Of a stretch of DNA of 64,000 nucleotides, positions 1 to 12,495 are shown in pieces. How positions within the stretch are numbered: the stretch's first letter is position 1; each line of letters starts with the position of its first letter. Below the pieces are notes generated by a model. The model did no database searches, was not told the DNA's origin, and saw only the letters and a list, made by a program, of their open reading frames with translations. Location: assembly GCF_024346875.1 (NCBI RefSeq), contig NZ_AP024871.1:1-64000 (forward strand), read 5' to 3'. Made by a program: the position numbers and the translations under genes. This DNA is from Vibrio gallicus (GTDB lineage: Bacteria; Pseudomonadota; Gammaproteobacteria; Enterobacterales; Vibrionaceae).

Positions 1-1401
1 GTGTCATCTTCGCTTTGGACTCAATGTTTGCAGCAACTTCAGGAAGAGCTTCCTGCAGCAGAATTCTCAATGTGGGTTCGACCACTTCAAGCAGAGCTAA
101 GTGGTAACACCCTAACGCTGTTTGCCCCAAACCGTTTCGTTTTAGATTGGGTGCGCGACAAGTACATCAATAGTATCAACCGCCATTTACAGCAGTTTTG
201 TGGTAATGACATTCCAGCACTTCGTTTTGAGGTCGGCAGTAAACCAGTATCCGCTCCGCCTATTGCACGTAAATCTGCAGCGGATGTTGCCGCTGAATCG
301 TCTGCTCCAGCCCAACTTGCTCGCCGTCAACCGACTCACAAGGCGTGGGATAAAGAAACAGATGTAGTAGATATTGCTTATCGCTCTAACGTAAACGTGA
401 AGCACAGGTTCAATAACTTTGTTGAGGGTAAGTCAAACCAGCTAGGATTGGCTGCCGCTCGTCAAGTATCGGATAATCCTGGGGCCGCGTATAATCCATT
501 ATTTCTATATGGTGGTACCGGTCTAGGTAAGACGCACCTATTGCATGCTGTGGGAAATGCTATTGTCGACAATAAGCCGAATGCGAAAGTGGTGTATATG
601 CATTCAGAGCGCTTTGTTCAGGATATGGTTAAGGCCCTGCAAAATAATGCTATAGAAGAATTCAAACGCTACTATCGAAGTGTTGATGCTCTACTTATCG
701 ATGATATCCAATTTTTTGCCCACAAAGAGCGCTCTCAGGAAGAATTCTTTCATACGTTTAACGCGCTTCTTGAAGGCAATCAACAAATCATTCTAACCTC
801 CGACCGTTATCCAAAAGAGATGACTGGGGTAGAAGATCGCCTTAAATCTCGATTTGGTTGGGGCCTAACTGTCGCCATTGAACCACCAGAGCTAGAAACT
901 CGAGTTGCTATCTTAATGAAGAAAGCAGAAGACCATCAGATCCATCTGGCGGATGAGGTTGCTTTCTTTATTGCTAAGCGTCTACGTTCAAATGTACGTG
1001 AGCTTGAAGGGGCGCTAAACCGCGTTATAGCAAATGCTAACTTTACCGGTCGCCCTATCACGATTGATTTTGTTCGTGAGGCACTGCGTGATCTACTTGC
1101 TCTACAAGAGAAGCTGGTTACGATAGATAATATTCAAAAGACGGTTGCTGAATACTATAAGATAAAGGTTGCGGACTTATTGTCTAAGCGCCGTTCTCGT
1201 TCAGTGGCTCGTCCGCGTCAGTTGGCAATGGCATTAGCAAAAGAATTAACCAACCATAGCTTACCTGAAATAGGTGATGCGTTTGGTGGGCGTGACCATA
1301 CAACGGTTCTGCATGCTTGTCGTAAAATTGATCAACTGCGTGAAGAGAGTCACGATATAAAAGAAGACTACTCTAACCTTATTCGTACATTGTCATCTTA
1401 A
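1..1401 (+). CDS. dnaA: Chromosomal replication initiator DnaA
   Basis: DnaA binds DnaA boxes at oriC, opens the duplex and loads DnaB. The 466-residue product has the full family layout: an N-terminal domain I (about 1-90), a variable linker, an AAA+ ATPase domain with Walker A GGTGLGKT at 171-178 and Walker B LLIDDIQF at 231-238, and a C-terminal DNA-binding domain with the DnaA signature [11 protein letters not shown] at 429-439. The start is GTG at base 1, so any upstream regulatory DNA lies outside the window. dnaN follows after 15 bp, giving the classic dnaA-dnaN-recF order. The length is normal for Vibrio and nothing is missing. Confidence 0.99.
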   Translation: MSSSLWTQCLQQLQEELPAAEFSMWVRPLQAELSGNTLTLFAPNRFVLDWVRDKYINSINRHLQQFCGNDIPALRFEVGSKPVSAPPIARKSAADVAAESSAPAQLARRQPTHKAWDKETDVVDIAYRSNVNVKHRFNNFVEGKSNQLGLAAARQVSDNPGAAYNPLFLYGGTGLGKTHLLHAVGNAIVDNKPNAKVVYMHSERFVQDMVKALQNNAIEEFKRYYRSVDALLIDDIQFFAHKERSQEEFFHTFNALLEGNQQIILTSDRYPKEMTGVEDRLKSRFGWGLTVAIEPPELETRVAILMKKAEDHQIHLADEVAFFIAKRLRSNVRELEGALNRVIANANFTGRPITIDFVREALRDLLALQEKLVTIDNIQKTVAEYYKIKVADLLSKRRSRSVARPRQLAMALAKELTNHSLPEIGDAFGGRDHTTVLHACRKIDQLREESHDIKEDYSNLIRTLSS

Positions 1402-1416
1402 CAGGTCTATAAACCT

Positions 1417-2517
1417 ATGAAATTTACCATCAACCGTCAGTCTCTACTTAAGCCGCTTCAACAAGTTTCTGGTGCACTAGGTGGCCGACCAGCCTTGCCA
1501 ATCTTAGGTAACGTATTACTTAAGGTTGAAGATGGCGTGTTATCAATGACAGCAACTGACCTTGAGGTTGAGCTGATCAGTAAAGTCAGCCTTGAGAATG
1601 AATTTGAATCAGGTAGCGTTACCGTACCTTCTCGCAAGTTTCTTGATATCTGCCGTGGTCTGCCTGATACCTCTGATATCACAATGGTTGTTGATGGTGA
1701 GCGTGTCGTTATACGCTCTGGTCGTAGCCGATTCTCTTTGGCGACACTGCCCGCGATCGATTTTCCAAATATAGAAGATTGGCAATCAGAAACAGAGATA
1801 ACTCTTTCTCAAGGGGCGCTCAAAGGCCTGATTGAAAAGACTCAGTTTTCGATGGCAAATCAGGATGTTCGCTATTACTTAAACGGCATGCTGTTTGAGA
1901 TTGACGGCAATATGTTGCGTTCAATTGCAACCGATGGCCATCGTATGGCGGTTTCAGAAAGCAGTATCGAGCAATCATTACCGCAGAATCAAGTTATCGT
2001 ACCGCGTAAGGGTGTACTAGAGCTAACTAAGATCCTAGAGGTACCCGAAGAAATGGTTACCTTGCAAATTGGTAACTCTAACATTCGTGCTAGCGTCAAT
2101 AATTTTGTATTTACCTCTAAGCTAGTTGATGGCCGATTCCCAGACTATCGTCGTGTTATGCCGAAACAGCCTTCAAAGACAGTTATTGCTGATTGTGAAG
2201 AGCTGCGCCAAGCCTTTTCTCGTGCAGCTATTTTGTCGAATGAGAAGTTTCGTGGTGTTCGAGTCAATGTGTCTAACGATACAATGAAAATTACAGCAAA
2301 TAACCCTGAGCAAGAAGAAGCTCAAGAGGTTGTAGATATCGACTATCAAGGTGAAGAGCTGGAGATAGGCTTTAACGTGAGTTATGTACTTGATGTGTTA
2401 AATTCCCTGCGTTGTGACAAGGTTTCATTTGGTATGTCAGATGCCAACACCAGTACTTTGGTTGAGAATACTGAAGATAACACAGCCCAATACGTTGTAA
2501 TGCCAATTCGCCTCTAA
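1417..2517 (+). CDS. dnaN: DNA polymerase III beta sliding clamp
   Basis: The product is the ring-shaped processivity clamp that tethers Pol III and other repair and replication partners to DNA. Its 366 residues fit three repeated clamp folds of about 120 residues each, and the C-terminal tail MPIRL is the conserved end of the clamp. The gene lies 15 bp after dnaA. Its stop codon shares one base with the recF start (TAATG), which suggests translational coupling in one operon. Confidence 0.99.
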   Translation: MKFTINRQSLLKPLQQVSGALGGRPALPILGNVLLKVEDGVLSMTATDLEVELISKVSLENEFESGSVTVPSRKFLDICRGLPDTSDITMVVDGERVVIRSGRSRFSLATLPAIDFPNIEDWQSETEITLSQGALKGLIEKTQFSMANQDVRYYLNGMLFEIDGNMLRSIATDGHRMAVSESSIEQSLPQNQVIVPRKGVLELTKILEVPEEMVTLQIGNSNIRASVNNFVFTSKLVDGRFPDYRRVMPKQPSKTVIADCEELRQAFSRAAILSNEKFRGVRVNVSNDTMKITANNPEQEEAQEVVDIDYQGEELEIGFNVSYVLDVLNSLRCDKVSFGMSDANTSTLVENTEDNTAQYVVMPIRL

Positions 2518-3611
2518 TGCCATTAAGCCGTTTAATCGTTAAACAATTTAGAAATATTGAAGCCTGCGATATTAATCTGTCGTCAGGCTTCAACTTTCTC
2601 ATAGGGGCAAATGGCAGCGGAAAAACCAGTTTGCTTGAGGCTGTGTATCTGCTTGGTCATGGACGCTCATTCAAGAGTTCTATTACTGGACGTATTATTC
2701 AACACGACCACCAAGACCTGTTTGTGCATGGCCGCTTAGATACCGAATCTGGTATGCCTTTACCGATTGGTATCAATAAGCGTCGTGACGGAACGACGGA
2801 AGTTAAAATTGCCGGTCAAACCGGACAAAAATTAGCTGAATTAGCGCATGTATTACCGTTGCAGCTTATTCACCCTGAAGGCTTTGACCTGCTTACGGAT
2901 GGACCGAAACATCGCCGTGCTTTTATCGATTGGGGTGTTTTTCACTGTGAGCCTCTGTTTTATGAGGTGTGGGGGAGAATCAAACGCCTCCACAAACAGC
3001 GCAATGCCTTACTCAAGACTGCGACACACTATCAAGAGCTCAAATATTGGGATCAAGAGTTGGCTAAGCTTGCCTCTCAAATCAGTGCTTGGCGCGCACA
3101 ATATGTTGAGCAACTTATAGAGGTAGCCGCTCCTCTTTGCCAAGATTTCCTTCCTGAGTTTGACGTGAATATATCGTTTTACCAAGGTTGGGAGAAAAAT
3201 GCAGATTATGCGGAAATTTTGCAAAAGAATTTCGAGAGAGATCAGCACCTTGGCTATACTTTTAGCGGGCCGAATAAGGCCGATCTAAAGATTCGCATAA
3301 AAGGGACTCCAGTTGAGGATATTTTATCTCGTGGGCAGCTCAAATTATTGGTGTGCGCACTAAGGGTGGCGCAGGGGCAACACCTGACCCAATTAACCGG
3401 TAAACAGTGTATTTATTTAATTGACGACTTTGCCTCAGAGCTTGATAGCCAGCGGCGTGCACGTCTTGCAACTTGTCTTAAAGAGACCAGTGCTCAAGTA
3501 TTTGTAAGTTCTATTACTGAAAGCCAAATTTCTGACATGATGAGCGAAAATAGCAAGATGTTTCATGTGGAACGTGGCAAAATAGAGGCAATAATTATTG
3601 AACCTGAATAG
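2517..3611 (+). CDS. recF: Recombination/repair protein RecF
   Basis: RecF is an SMC-like ATPase that helps load RecA at gaps through the RecFOR pathway. The 364-residue product shows Walker [10 protein letters not shown] at 30-38, the ABC-type signature LSRGQLKLL in the C-terminal half, and Walker [13 protein letters not shown] shortly after. It overlaps the dnaN stop by one base. A gap of about 200 bp with its own leader separates it from gyrB, so gyrB may have a separate promoter. Confidence 0.98.
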   Translation: MPLSRLIVKQFRNIEACDINLSSGFNFLIGANGSGKTSLLEAVYLLGHGRSFKSSITGRIIQHDHQDLFVHGRLDTESGMPLPIGINKRRDGTTEVKIAGQTGQKLAELAHVLPLQLIHPEGFDLLTDGPKHRRAFIDWGVFHCEPLFYEVWGRIKRLHKQRNALLKTATHYQELKYWDQELAKLASQISAWRAQYVEQLIEVAAPLCQDFLPEFDVNISFYQGWEKNADYAEILQKNFERDQHLGYTFSGPNKADLKIRIKGTPVEDILSRGQLKLLVCALRVAQGQHLTQLTGKQCIYLIDDFASELDSQRRARLATCLKETSAQVFVSSITESQISDMMSENSKMFHVERGKIEAIIIEPE

Positions 3612-6231
<2,620 letters not shown>

Positions 6232-6256
6232 TTGACGATTGTTTGATGTTTACCAC

Positions 6257-6289
6257 AATAAAGCTGACTAACTGGTCAGCTTTATTTTT
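6257..6289 (+). terminator. Intrinsic terminator after gyrB
   Basis: A perfect 12-bp stem (6257-6268 with 6275-6286) with a six-base loop is followed by a T-rich run. It lies 25 bp after the gyrB stop codon and closes the dnaA-gyrB cluster. Confidence 0.9.
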
Positions 6290-6364
6290 GAGCGATATTA
6301 GTGCTCTTATATGATACCGTTTGTGTCTCTTTGACCTTGTTCCACAAAGATTTTAAGAAATAGT

Positions 6365-7243
6365 ATGTTTGCAAATCTAAGATTGGTTATTTTCGCATTA
6401 TTGGTTACTTTGAATACCGCTTGGACTGCGGTTGTAGTGAGTTTTTTTTCGATCCTTAAGCTCTTAATTCCGATTAATATCTTTAAGGTAAATATGTCCC
6501 GTTTAGGGAATGCTCAGTTTAGATTGTGGGCAACCTTTAACCTTTGGATGTTGAAGGTGAATAACCGCATAGAATGGCAGATAGAGGGGGGCGAGGATGT
6601 TTCTTTGAAGCAATCCTATATGCTGATCTCTAATCACCTCAGTTGGGCCGATATCGTTATTTTATCTTCAGTGATTAAAGATAAAGCACCAATGCCTAAA
6701 TTTTTCCTTAAATATGAATTGTTGTATGTTCCGTTTGTTGGCCTCGCATGCTGGGGGCTAAATATGCCGTTTATGAAGCGTCACTCTCGTGAGTTTTTAA
6801 TTCGTCATCCCGAGAGACGCAATGATGACTTTAATGCAATCAAACGCGCAAGTGAGCAATTCAAGGGTGTACCGACGACAGTGGTTAACTTTGTTGAGGG
6901 AACTCGTGCAAGCCGTGAGAAACTAGCCTCAGTAAAAACACCATATAATCATTTGCTAAAACCAAAGACCGGTGGTGTTGCCTTTGCTCTGGATGCGATG
7001 CGCCATGACATTGACGGTATTATCGATATCACTCTGGCTTATCCAGAGAATCAGCAAAGCCCATTTATGGACCTATTACAGGGTAAGTTAACCAAGATAG
7101 TGGTTAAGATTGAGCGTCATGATATGGATGAGAACACATCCGGTGATTACTTTAATGATAAAGCCTTCAAGCGTCGTTTCCATAGTTGGCTTAATCTGCA
7201 GTGGCAGAAAAAAGATGAGTATCTCTCTACCATCTACAAATAA
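6365..7243 (+). CDS. PlsC-family acyltransferase (YihG-like)
   Basis: This is a membrane-associated lysophospholipid acyltransferase of the 1-acyl-glycerol-3-phosphate acyltransferase family. The 292-residue product begins with a hydrophobic N-terminus. It then shows the catalytic HX4D motif (H91 to D96 in NHLSWADIV) and the substrate-binding motif EGTR at 178-181. The length and motif spacing match E. coli YihG. It is flanked by terminators on both sides, so it is probably monocistronic. Whether it acts in main phospholipid synthesis or in remodelling cannot be seen from sequence. Confidence 0.88.
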   Translation: MFANLRLVIFALLVTLNTAWTAVVVSFFSILKLLIPINIFKVNMSRLGNAQFRLWATFNLWMLKVNNRIEWQIEGGEDVSLKQSYMLISNHLSWADIVILSSVIKDKAPMPKFFLKYELLYVPFVGLACWGLNMPFMKRHSREFLIRHPERRNDDFNAIKRASEQFKGVPTTVVNFVEGTRASREKLASVKTPYNHLLKPKTGGVAFALDAMRHDIDGIIDITLAYPENQQSPFMDLLQGKLTKIVVKIERHDMDENTSGDYFNDKAFKRRFHSWLNLQWQKKDEYLSTIYK

Positions 7244-7254
7244 TTTTTAAGTCT

Positions 7255-7290
7255 AGGGGTTGAATTGAAAAATTCAGCCCCTATTTCTTT
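7255..7290 (+). terminator. Intrinsic terminator after the acyltransferase
   Basis: A 12-bp stem (7255-7266 with 7271-7282, one G-U pair) with a GAAA loop is followed by a T-rich stretch. Confidence 0.85.
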
Positions 7291-7313
7291 TATAGGAAGG
7301 GTGCCATACGGGC

Positions 7314-7344
7314 CTTCTAAACAAGAAACCAATCTCGCTCATTT
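7314..7344 (+). promoter_or_regulatory. Possible sigma-32 promoter of ibpA
   Basis: CTTCTAAA near 7314 and CGCTCATTT about 14 bases later resemble, imperfectly, the heat-shock consensus CTTGAAA / CCCCATNT. The match is weak and the assignment rests mainly on ibpA being a sigma-32 gene in relatives. Confidence 0.25.
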
Positions 7345-7404
7345 GAGGTGTATTGGTGACTAAAACCTTACCTTTGTGAACCATGTTCAAGATGAAATGG
7401 GGAA

Positions 7405-7464
7405 CAACGACCTTAAGTCCAACTCTCTGGATTTAGGGCTATTGCTAATGATTAGGATAGTATT
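7405..7464 (+). promoter_or_regulatory. Probable ROSE-type RNA thermometer in the ibpA 5' UTR
   Basis: The 5' UTR ends with TTGCT (7442-7446) facing the Shine-Dalgarno AGGA (7454-7457). ROSE elements use a conserved U(U/C)GCU in this position to mask the SD through a G-G mismatch pair. Just upstream TAAGTCCA and TGGATTTA form a second hairpin around a short loop. This fits the known thermosensor of ibpA in enterobacteria. The fold was judged by eye. Confidence 0.6.
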
Positions 7465-7902
7465 ATGAGAACTGTAGATTTCACTCCTTTATACCGCAAC
7501 GCAATTGGCTTTGACCGTCTATTTAACATGATGGAAGCATCGTCAGCCAAATCAGCATCTGCGGGCTACCCTCCTTACAATATTGAACAGCAAGACGAGA
7601 ATAAATACCGTATTACAATGGCGGTTGCAGGTTTTGCAGAAGAACAACTCGATATTACTCAGAAAGAAAACGTATTAATTGTACGTGGAGAGCGTAACGC
7701 TGAAGAGGGTAAAAGCTATATCTATCAAGGTATTGCTGAGCGTGATTTTGAGCGTAAATTCCAATTGGCTGATTACGTTAAAGTGACGGGCGCCAATATG
7801 GTTAATGGTTTGCTTCATGTAGACCTAGAGCGTGAAATACCAGAAGCAATGAAGCCACGCAAGATAGCGATTAATGGTAGCAACCTGATTGAAAATAGCT
7901 AA
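7465..7902 (+). CDS. ibpA: Small heat shock protein IbpA
   Basis: IbpA is a cytoplasmic holdase that coats aggregating proteins and hands them to DnaK/ClpB. The 145-residue product consists of a short N-terminal arm, an alpha-crystallin domain (about 35-125, with the [11 protein letters not shown] and [12 protein letters not shown] segments), and a short C-terminal tail carrying the IxI-type motif in PRKIAING. It stands alone between terminators. The upstream leader looks like a ROSE thermometer, so heat control is probably translational as well as transcriptional. Confidence 0.95.
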   Translation: MRTVDFTPLYRNAIGFDRLFNMMEASSAKSASAGYPPYNIEQQDENKYRITMAVAGFAEEQLDITQKENVLIVRGERNAEEGKSYIYQGIAERDFERKFQLADYVKVTGANMVNGLLHVDLEREIPEAMKPRKIAINGSNLIENS

Positions 7903-7919
7903 GTTTTAATAAAGAGTGA

Positions 7920-7943
7920 AAGAGCGCCTAGGCGCTCTTTTTT
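7920..7943. terminator. Bidirectional terminator between ibpA and avtA
   Basis: An 8-bp GC-rich stem (7921-7928 with 7931-7938) is followed by six T residues on the plus strand. The convergent avtA gene ends at 7948, and the same hairpin can serve it. Confidence 0.85.
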
Positions 7944-7947
7944 GTAT

Positions 7948-9204
7948 TTAGGCGTAAGCTTTTTTTACTTCTTCCGCAATGACCTCGATACCTCGTTTCA
8001 TATCGTTATCGCTCTGAACATAATTCATTCGCAAGCATTGATGGGCGTGTTCCCATTCTTCGTCTTGACCAAAAAAGAAGTACTCTCCAGGCACTATTAA
8101 TACCCCTCTAGCCTTAAGACGCTGATAGAGCTCCATTGTAGTTATCGGCAGGTCTTTGAACCATAACCATAAGAACATAGCACCTTCTGGTTTATGGATT
8201 CTAAACCTTGGGTCATCAATAGCGTCTTGCAGCAGGGCAACTGCGTGTTGAGACTTGCTGTGATAGAAAGGCTTTATGACATTATCACTCACACGAAGTA
8301 AATCGTTGGATTCGATCATATGCTGCGCCACAGCTGGGCCGATACTACCTGGGGCTAGCCCAATAATACCGTTAATGTTAGTTAGTGCTTGAATGGTTTC
8401 TTCATTTGCAATCACTATTCCGCAGCGAAGGCCGGGTAATCCAAGCTTAGATAGGCTCATACACAAGATGGTGTTGTCATTCCAAAATGGTGTCGCATCT
8501 TCAAATACGATATTTGGAAAAGGCGTGCCATAGGCATTATCTATAATTAGTGGGATGTTATTGTCGCGAGCCAACTCATCTAGCTTTGTAATTTCTTCAT
8601 CGGTCAGCAAGTTCCCTGTCGGGTTTGTTGGTCGAGATATGCAGATAGCAGCAATAGATTCATCAATCTTGATCTTTGAAAAATCAACATGGTATTTGAA
8701 CTGTCTATTGTCTAGTAATTCAATTTCTGGTTTATAAGAAATAAATATATCGTCATCAATACCAGAGTCACAGTAACCAATATATTCAGGAGCCAAGGGT
8801 AATAGAATTTTTTTATGGCTATTGTCTGGTTGTTTCCCGGCAAGCAAATTGAACAGATAAAAGAATGCGCTTTGACTGCCGTTGCTTAGAGATATGTTCT
8901 TTTCACTAATATCCCAGCTATAGGTCTGTTGCAGAAGGTTAGCTAGGCTCTTAACGAAGGTATCTTTACCTTGTGGGCCATCATAGTTAGCCATTGCAGA
9001 AATGAGCTCACCATTGGCGACCATTTGTGAAGTTAATTCGGAAAAGTAATCCATCATTTCGGGGATTGAAGCTGGGTTGCCCCCGCCGAGCATGATCGCT
9101 CCAGGTGTTCGCAAGCCATCGTTTAGATCTCCCATTAACTGAGTGATACCAGAATTGCGATTAAACTTTTCGCCAAAGGCAGAGTAGTTTTTGGAGGACG
9201 ACAT
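7948..9204 (-). CDS. avtA: Valine-pyruvate aminotransferase AvtA
   Basis: AvtA is a PLP-dependent class I/II aminotransferase that interconverts valine plus pyruvate with 2-ketoisovalerate plus alanine. The product aligns by eye with E. coli AvtA from its N-terminus (FGEKFNRNSGIT, DLNDGLRTPGAIMLGGGNPA). It contains the PLP-lysine segment MSLSKLGLPGLRCG. The frame can be extended to a TTG at 9243, but the ATG at 9204 matches the family start and has a GGGA about 8 bases upstream. Predicted length is 418 residues. Confidence 0.93.
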   Translation of the reverse strand: MSSSKNYSAFGEKFNRNSGITQLMGDLNDGLRTPGAIMLGGGNPASIPEMMDYFSELTSQMVANGELISAMANYDGPQGKDTFVKSLANLLQQTYSWDISEKNISLSNGSQSAFFYLFNLLAGKQPDNSHKKILLPLAPEYIGYCDSGIDDDIFISYKPEIELLDNRQFKYHVDFSKIKIDESIAAICISRPTNPTGNLLTDEEITKLDELARDNNIPLIIDNAYGTPFPNIVFEDATPFWNDNTILCMSLSKLGLPGLRCGIVIANEETIQALTNINGIIGLAPGSIGPAVAQHMIESNDLLRVSDNVIKPFYHSKSQHAVALLQDAIDDPRFRIHKPEGAMFLWLWFKDLPITTMELYQRLKARGVLIVPGEYFFFGQDEEWEHAHQCLRMNYVQSDNDMKRGIEVIAEEVKKAYA

Positions 9205-9299
9205 GCTAGGTTCCCATTGTTTCTCATAACGTATAAGAAACAAACCTTAGCTTAGATATTGGGTAATACTCAATAGGAAGGATATAAATTGTAAAAGAA

Positions 9300-9319
9300 A
9301 GGCCCAGCAAGCTGGGCCT
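9300..9319 (-). terminator. Terminator of glyQS
   Basis: A perfect 9-bp stem (9300-9308 with 9311-9319) is followed on the minus strand by TTCTTTT. It lies just past the glyS stop codon. Confidence 0.85.
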
Positions 9320-9325
9320 TAAGCG

Positions 9326-11392
9326 TTATTTCTGTAGAAGAGAAATATCGGCAATCTCTAAGAAGAGGTTTCGTAGGTTATTTAGCAGTGTTAGACGGTT
9401 CTTTTTAAGAGCCTCATCTTCAGCCATAACCATTACATTATCAAAGAAAGCATCAACCGGTTCACGTAGGTCTGCAAGCTGGTTTAGAGCTTGTTGATAG
9501 TTACCTGTTGCAAAAGCAGGTTCAAGGGCTTCTGTAAGCACCTCTACATTCTCTGCTAGTTGCTTTTCTGCATCTTCTTGAAGTAACACTAAATCTACTT
9601 CTTGTGCAAGCTCACCATCAAATTTAGCAAGGATGTTACCTACACGCTTGTTAGCTGCAGCCAGAGATTCTGCTGCTTCTAAGTTGCGGAAGTGAGATAC
9701 GGCTTTTACTCGCTGATCAAAATCAGTTGGTTTTGTTGGATGGCGAGCCAATACCGCTTGGATGACATCAACACTGAAGCCTTCGTCTTGATACCAAGCA
9801 CGGAAGCGACCAAGCATAAATTGGATAACATCACCTTCAACTTTGTCGTTGGTTAGGCGATCGCCGAACAGGGATTTTGCTTTTGCAATTAGGTCTGTTA
9901 GGTCTAGCTTATAGCCGCTCTCTACTATGATGCGGAGTACACCTAGAGAGGCACGACGTAGTGCAAATGGGTCTGAGCCCTTAGGTGCTTGACCAATGCC
10001 AAAAATACCTACGATAGTATCGAGTTTATCAGCCATAGCAACAGCGGCAGAGATCCCGCTTGAAGGCAGCTCATCGCCAGCAAAGCGAGGCATATACTGC
10101 TCGTTTAGGGCTATTGCCACTTGCTCATCTTCACCATCATGGCGTGCGTAGTGCATGCCCATCACACCTTGGGTGTCAGTGAACTCAAATACCATAGAGG
10201 TCATCAAGTCACATTTGGCAAGCAAACCTGCGCGCTTAGATTTCTCTACGTCAGCACCAATCTGCTCAGCAATATAGCCAGCCAGTTCAGTGATACGGTC
10301 TGTTTTGTCTTTGATAGTACCAAGCTGTTTTTGGAAGATAGCTTGTTCTAGCTCAGGTAGACGGTCGATAAGCGGACGCTTACGGTCGGTATTGAAGAAG
10401 AACTCAGCATCAGCAAGACGTGGACGGACAACCTTCTCATTTCCTTCAATAACATGGCGAGGCTCTTTTGACTCGATGTTAGATACGAAAATGAAATTAG
10501 GTAGAAGCTGCTTATCTTCGGTGTACACAGGGAAGTATTTTTGGTCACCTTTCATGGTGTAAACCAGAGCTTCAGAAGGCACTTTCAGGAACTCTTGTTC
10601 AAATTTTGCAGTCAGTACAACCGGCCACTCAACTAGAGAGGTTACTTCTTCTACTAGGTCATCTTCTAGGTCAGCAATACCGCCAACCGCAGCCGCTGCT
10701 TTTTTAGCATCCGCTAGAATGATGGCTTTACGCGCATCGTAGTCAGCCATAACTTTACCGCGCTGTTCAAGAATCGCAGGGTATTGCTCAGCAGAATCGA
10801 TAGTGAACTCTTGCTCACCCATGAAGCGGTGACCACGGATAGTACGGCCTGACGCTACACCAAGGATCTCACCTTGAATAAGGTCGCTTCCCATCAGCAT
10901 AGTCAGTGTCTTTACTGGGCGAATAAACTGAGTGGTTTTGTCACCCCAACGCATTGGTTTAGCGATAGGTAAGTTAGACAGTGCTTTAGCCGCTAGATCC
11001 ACAACAATATCGGTTGTTGCTTGGCCTTTTACTTCTTGTTTAAACAGTAGCCATTCGCCTTTATCTGTCTTAAGGCGTTCAGCTTGCTCAACCGTAATAC
11101 CGTTACCGCGAGCCCAGCCTTGTGCAGCTTTGGTTGCATTGCCTTCAGCATCGAATGCTACAGAAATTGCAGGGCCGCGTTTTTCCACAACTTTGTCTGC
11201 TTGGCCTTCAGCTAAAGCTGAAACTTTTAGTGCTAGGCGACGAGGTGCGGCATACCACTTAATACCTTCATGAGTGAGGCTTGCACCCTTGAGCTCAGCT
11301 TCGAAGTTCGCAGCAAATGCTTCTGCCAGAGTACGAAGCTGTGTTGGTGGTAGCTCTTCGGTACCCAGTTCAATTAAAAATTCTTTAGCCAT
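9326..11392 (-). CDS. glyS: Glycine-tRNA ligase beta subunit
   Basis: GlyS is the large subunit of the bacterial alpha2beta2 glycyl-tRNA synthetase, contributing tRNA binding. The 688-residue product starts [16 protein letters not shown], the family's characteristic opening. It includes the HD-like middle region ([12 protein letters not shown]) and an anticodon-binding C-terminal part. Its length matches E. coli GlyS (689). The glyQ stop codon lies only a few bases upstream, so the two are co-transcribed and probably coupled. Confidence 0.98.
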   Translation of the reverse strand: MAKEFLIELGTEELPPTQLRTLAEAFAANFEAELKGASLTHEGIKWYAAPRRLALKVSALAEGQADKVVEKRGPAISVAFDAEGNATKAAQGWARGNGITVEQAERLKTDKGEWLLFKQEVKGQATTDIVVDLAAKALSNLPIAKPMRWGDKTTQFIRPVKTLTMLMGSDLIQGEILGVASGRTIRGHRFMGEQEFTIDSAEQYPAILEQRGKVMADYDARKAIILADAKKAAAAVGGIADLEDDLVEEVTSLVEWPVVLTAKFEQEFLKVPSEALVYTMKGDQKYFPVYTEDKQLLPNFIFVSNIESKEPRHVIEGNEKVVRPRLADAEFFFNTDRKRPLIDRLPELEQAIFQKQLGTIKDKTDRITELAGYIAEQIGADVEKSKRAGLLAKCDLMTSMVFEFTDTQGVMGMHYARHDGEDEQVAIALNEQYMPRFAGDELPSSGISAAVAMADKLDTIVGIFGIGQAPKGSDPFALRRASLGVLRIIVESGYKLDLTDLIAKAKSLFGDRLTNDKVEGDVIQFMLGRFRAWYQDEGFSVDVIQAVLARHPTKPTDFDQRVKAVSHFRNLEAAESLAAANKRVGNILAKFDGELAQEVDLVLLQEDAEKQLAENVEVLTEALEPAFATGNYQQALNQLADLREPVDAFFDNVMVMAEDEALKKNRLTLLNNLRNLFLEIADISLLQK

Positions 11393-11394
11393 GA

Positions 11395-12318
11395 TTACTT
11401 CTCCTCAGCTTGTTTTTTACACATAGGGAAGCCAAGTGCTTCGCGCGATGCGTAGTATGCTTCTGCAACTGCTTTGGTTAGGTCGCGGATACGGAGGATG
11501 TAGCGTTGACGCTCTGTTACCGAGATAGCTTTGCGAGCATCAAGAATGTTGAATGCGTGGCCAGCTTTAAGAATGCGCTCATAAGCAGGAAGCGGTAATG
11601 GCTTCTCTAGCTCTAGGAGTTTCTTACACTCTTTTTCACACTGGTCGAAAAAGGTGAATAGGAAGTCGACATCAGCGTGTTCGAAGTTATAAGTTGATTG
11701 CTCTACTTCGTTTTGGTGGAATATATCACCGTAGGTTACGTTGGAGCCGTCAGGAGCCACGTTCCATACCAAGTCGTAAACAGAGTCTACTTCTTGAATA
11801 TACATAGCTAGACGCTCGATACCGTAAGTAATCTCACCTGTTACAGGCTTACACTCAAGGCCACCAACTTGCTGGAAGTAAGTAAACTGAGTTACTTCCA
11901 TGCCGTTTAGCCAAACTTCCCAGCCAAGACCCCAAGCACCCAGTGTTGGGTTTTCCCAGTTGTCTTCTACGAAACGAATATCGTGAACTAATGGATCGAT
12001 ACCAAGCACTTCAAGTGAGCCAAGGTACAACTCCTGAATGTTATCTGGAGAAGGTTTAAGAGCTACTTGGAATTGATAGTAGTGCTGCAGGCGGTTAGGG
12101 TTCTCACCATAGCGCCCATCAGTTGGACGACGAGATGGTTGAACATATGCCGTAGACATTGGCTCTGGGCCAAGTGCACGCAGACATGTCATTGGGTGAG
12201 AGGTGCCGGCACCTACTTCCATATCCAACGGCTGAACAATAGTGCATCCGTTTTGAGCCCAATAATCCTGCAGCGCGAGGATCATTCCCTGGAAGGTTTT
12301 GATATCGTATTTTTGCAT
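11395..12318 (-). CDS. glyQ: Glycine-tRNA ligase alpha subunit
   Basis: GlyQ is the catalytic class II subunit that activates glycine. The start at ATG 12318 gives [13 protein letters not shown], which matches the E. coli N-terminus. The open frame continues 30 codons upstream but that part has no family match. Conserved stretches include [29 protein letters not shown] and [12 protein letters not shown]. The 307-residue length agrees with the family (E. coli 303). It is first gene of the glyQ-glyS operon. Confidence 0.98.
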   Translation of the reverse strand: MQKYDIKTFQGMILALQDYWAQNGCTIVQPLDMEVGAGTSHPMTCLRALGPEPMSTAYVQPSRRPTDGRYGENPNRLQHYYQFQVALKPSPDNIQELYLGSLEVLGIDPLVHDIRFVEDNWENPTLGAWGLGWEVWLNGMEVTQFTYFQQVGGLECKPVTGEITYGIERLAMYIQEVDSVYDLVWNVAPDGSNVTYGDIFHQNEVEQSTYNFEHADVDFLFTFFDQCEKECKKLLELEKPLPLPAYERILKAGHAFNILDARKAISVTERQRYILRIRDLTKAVAEAYYASREALGFPMCKKQAEEK

Positions 12319-12444
12319 AGTCGTTTCGCGCGATTCTTTTGTCTGAAAATGAAATAACTTAGAATTATACCGAGTTATTGAGGTTGGTAGTAGTGAAAAA
12401 ACAGTCAATTCACTTGCAGGGAAGGGGATATGAGCGAAATTAAA

Positions 12445-12477
12445 GACCCGCCCAGAGTGGTTTACAGTGGACGGGTC
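12445..12477 (-). terminator. Terminator of the propeller-like lipoprotein gene
   Basis: A 10-bp stem (12445-12454 with 12468-12477, one G-U pair) is followed on the minus strand by a T-rich run (CTTTAATTTC). It sits 18 bp past the stop codon. Confidence 0.7.
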
Positions 12478-12495
12478 AACGATGAGCGTGTGGAG

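Noticed and set aside
1-1401. Origin of replication inside the window
   Set aside because: No cluster of DnaA boxes or AT-rich repeats was seen near dnaA within the window. oriC probably lies in the DNA upstream of base 1.
10932-11273. 113-residue frame opposite glyS
   Set aside because: It is a shadow frame inside a fully conserved synthetase gene.
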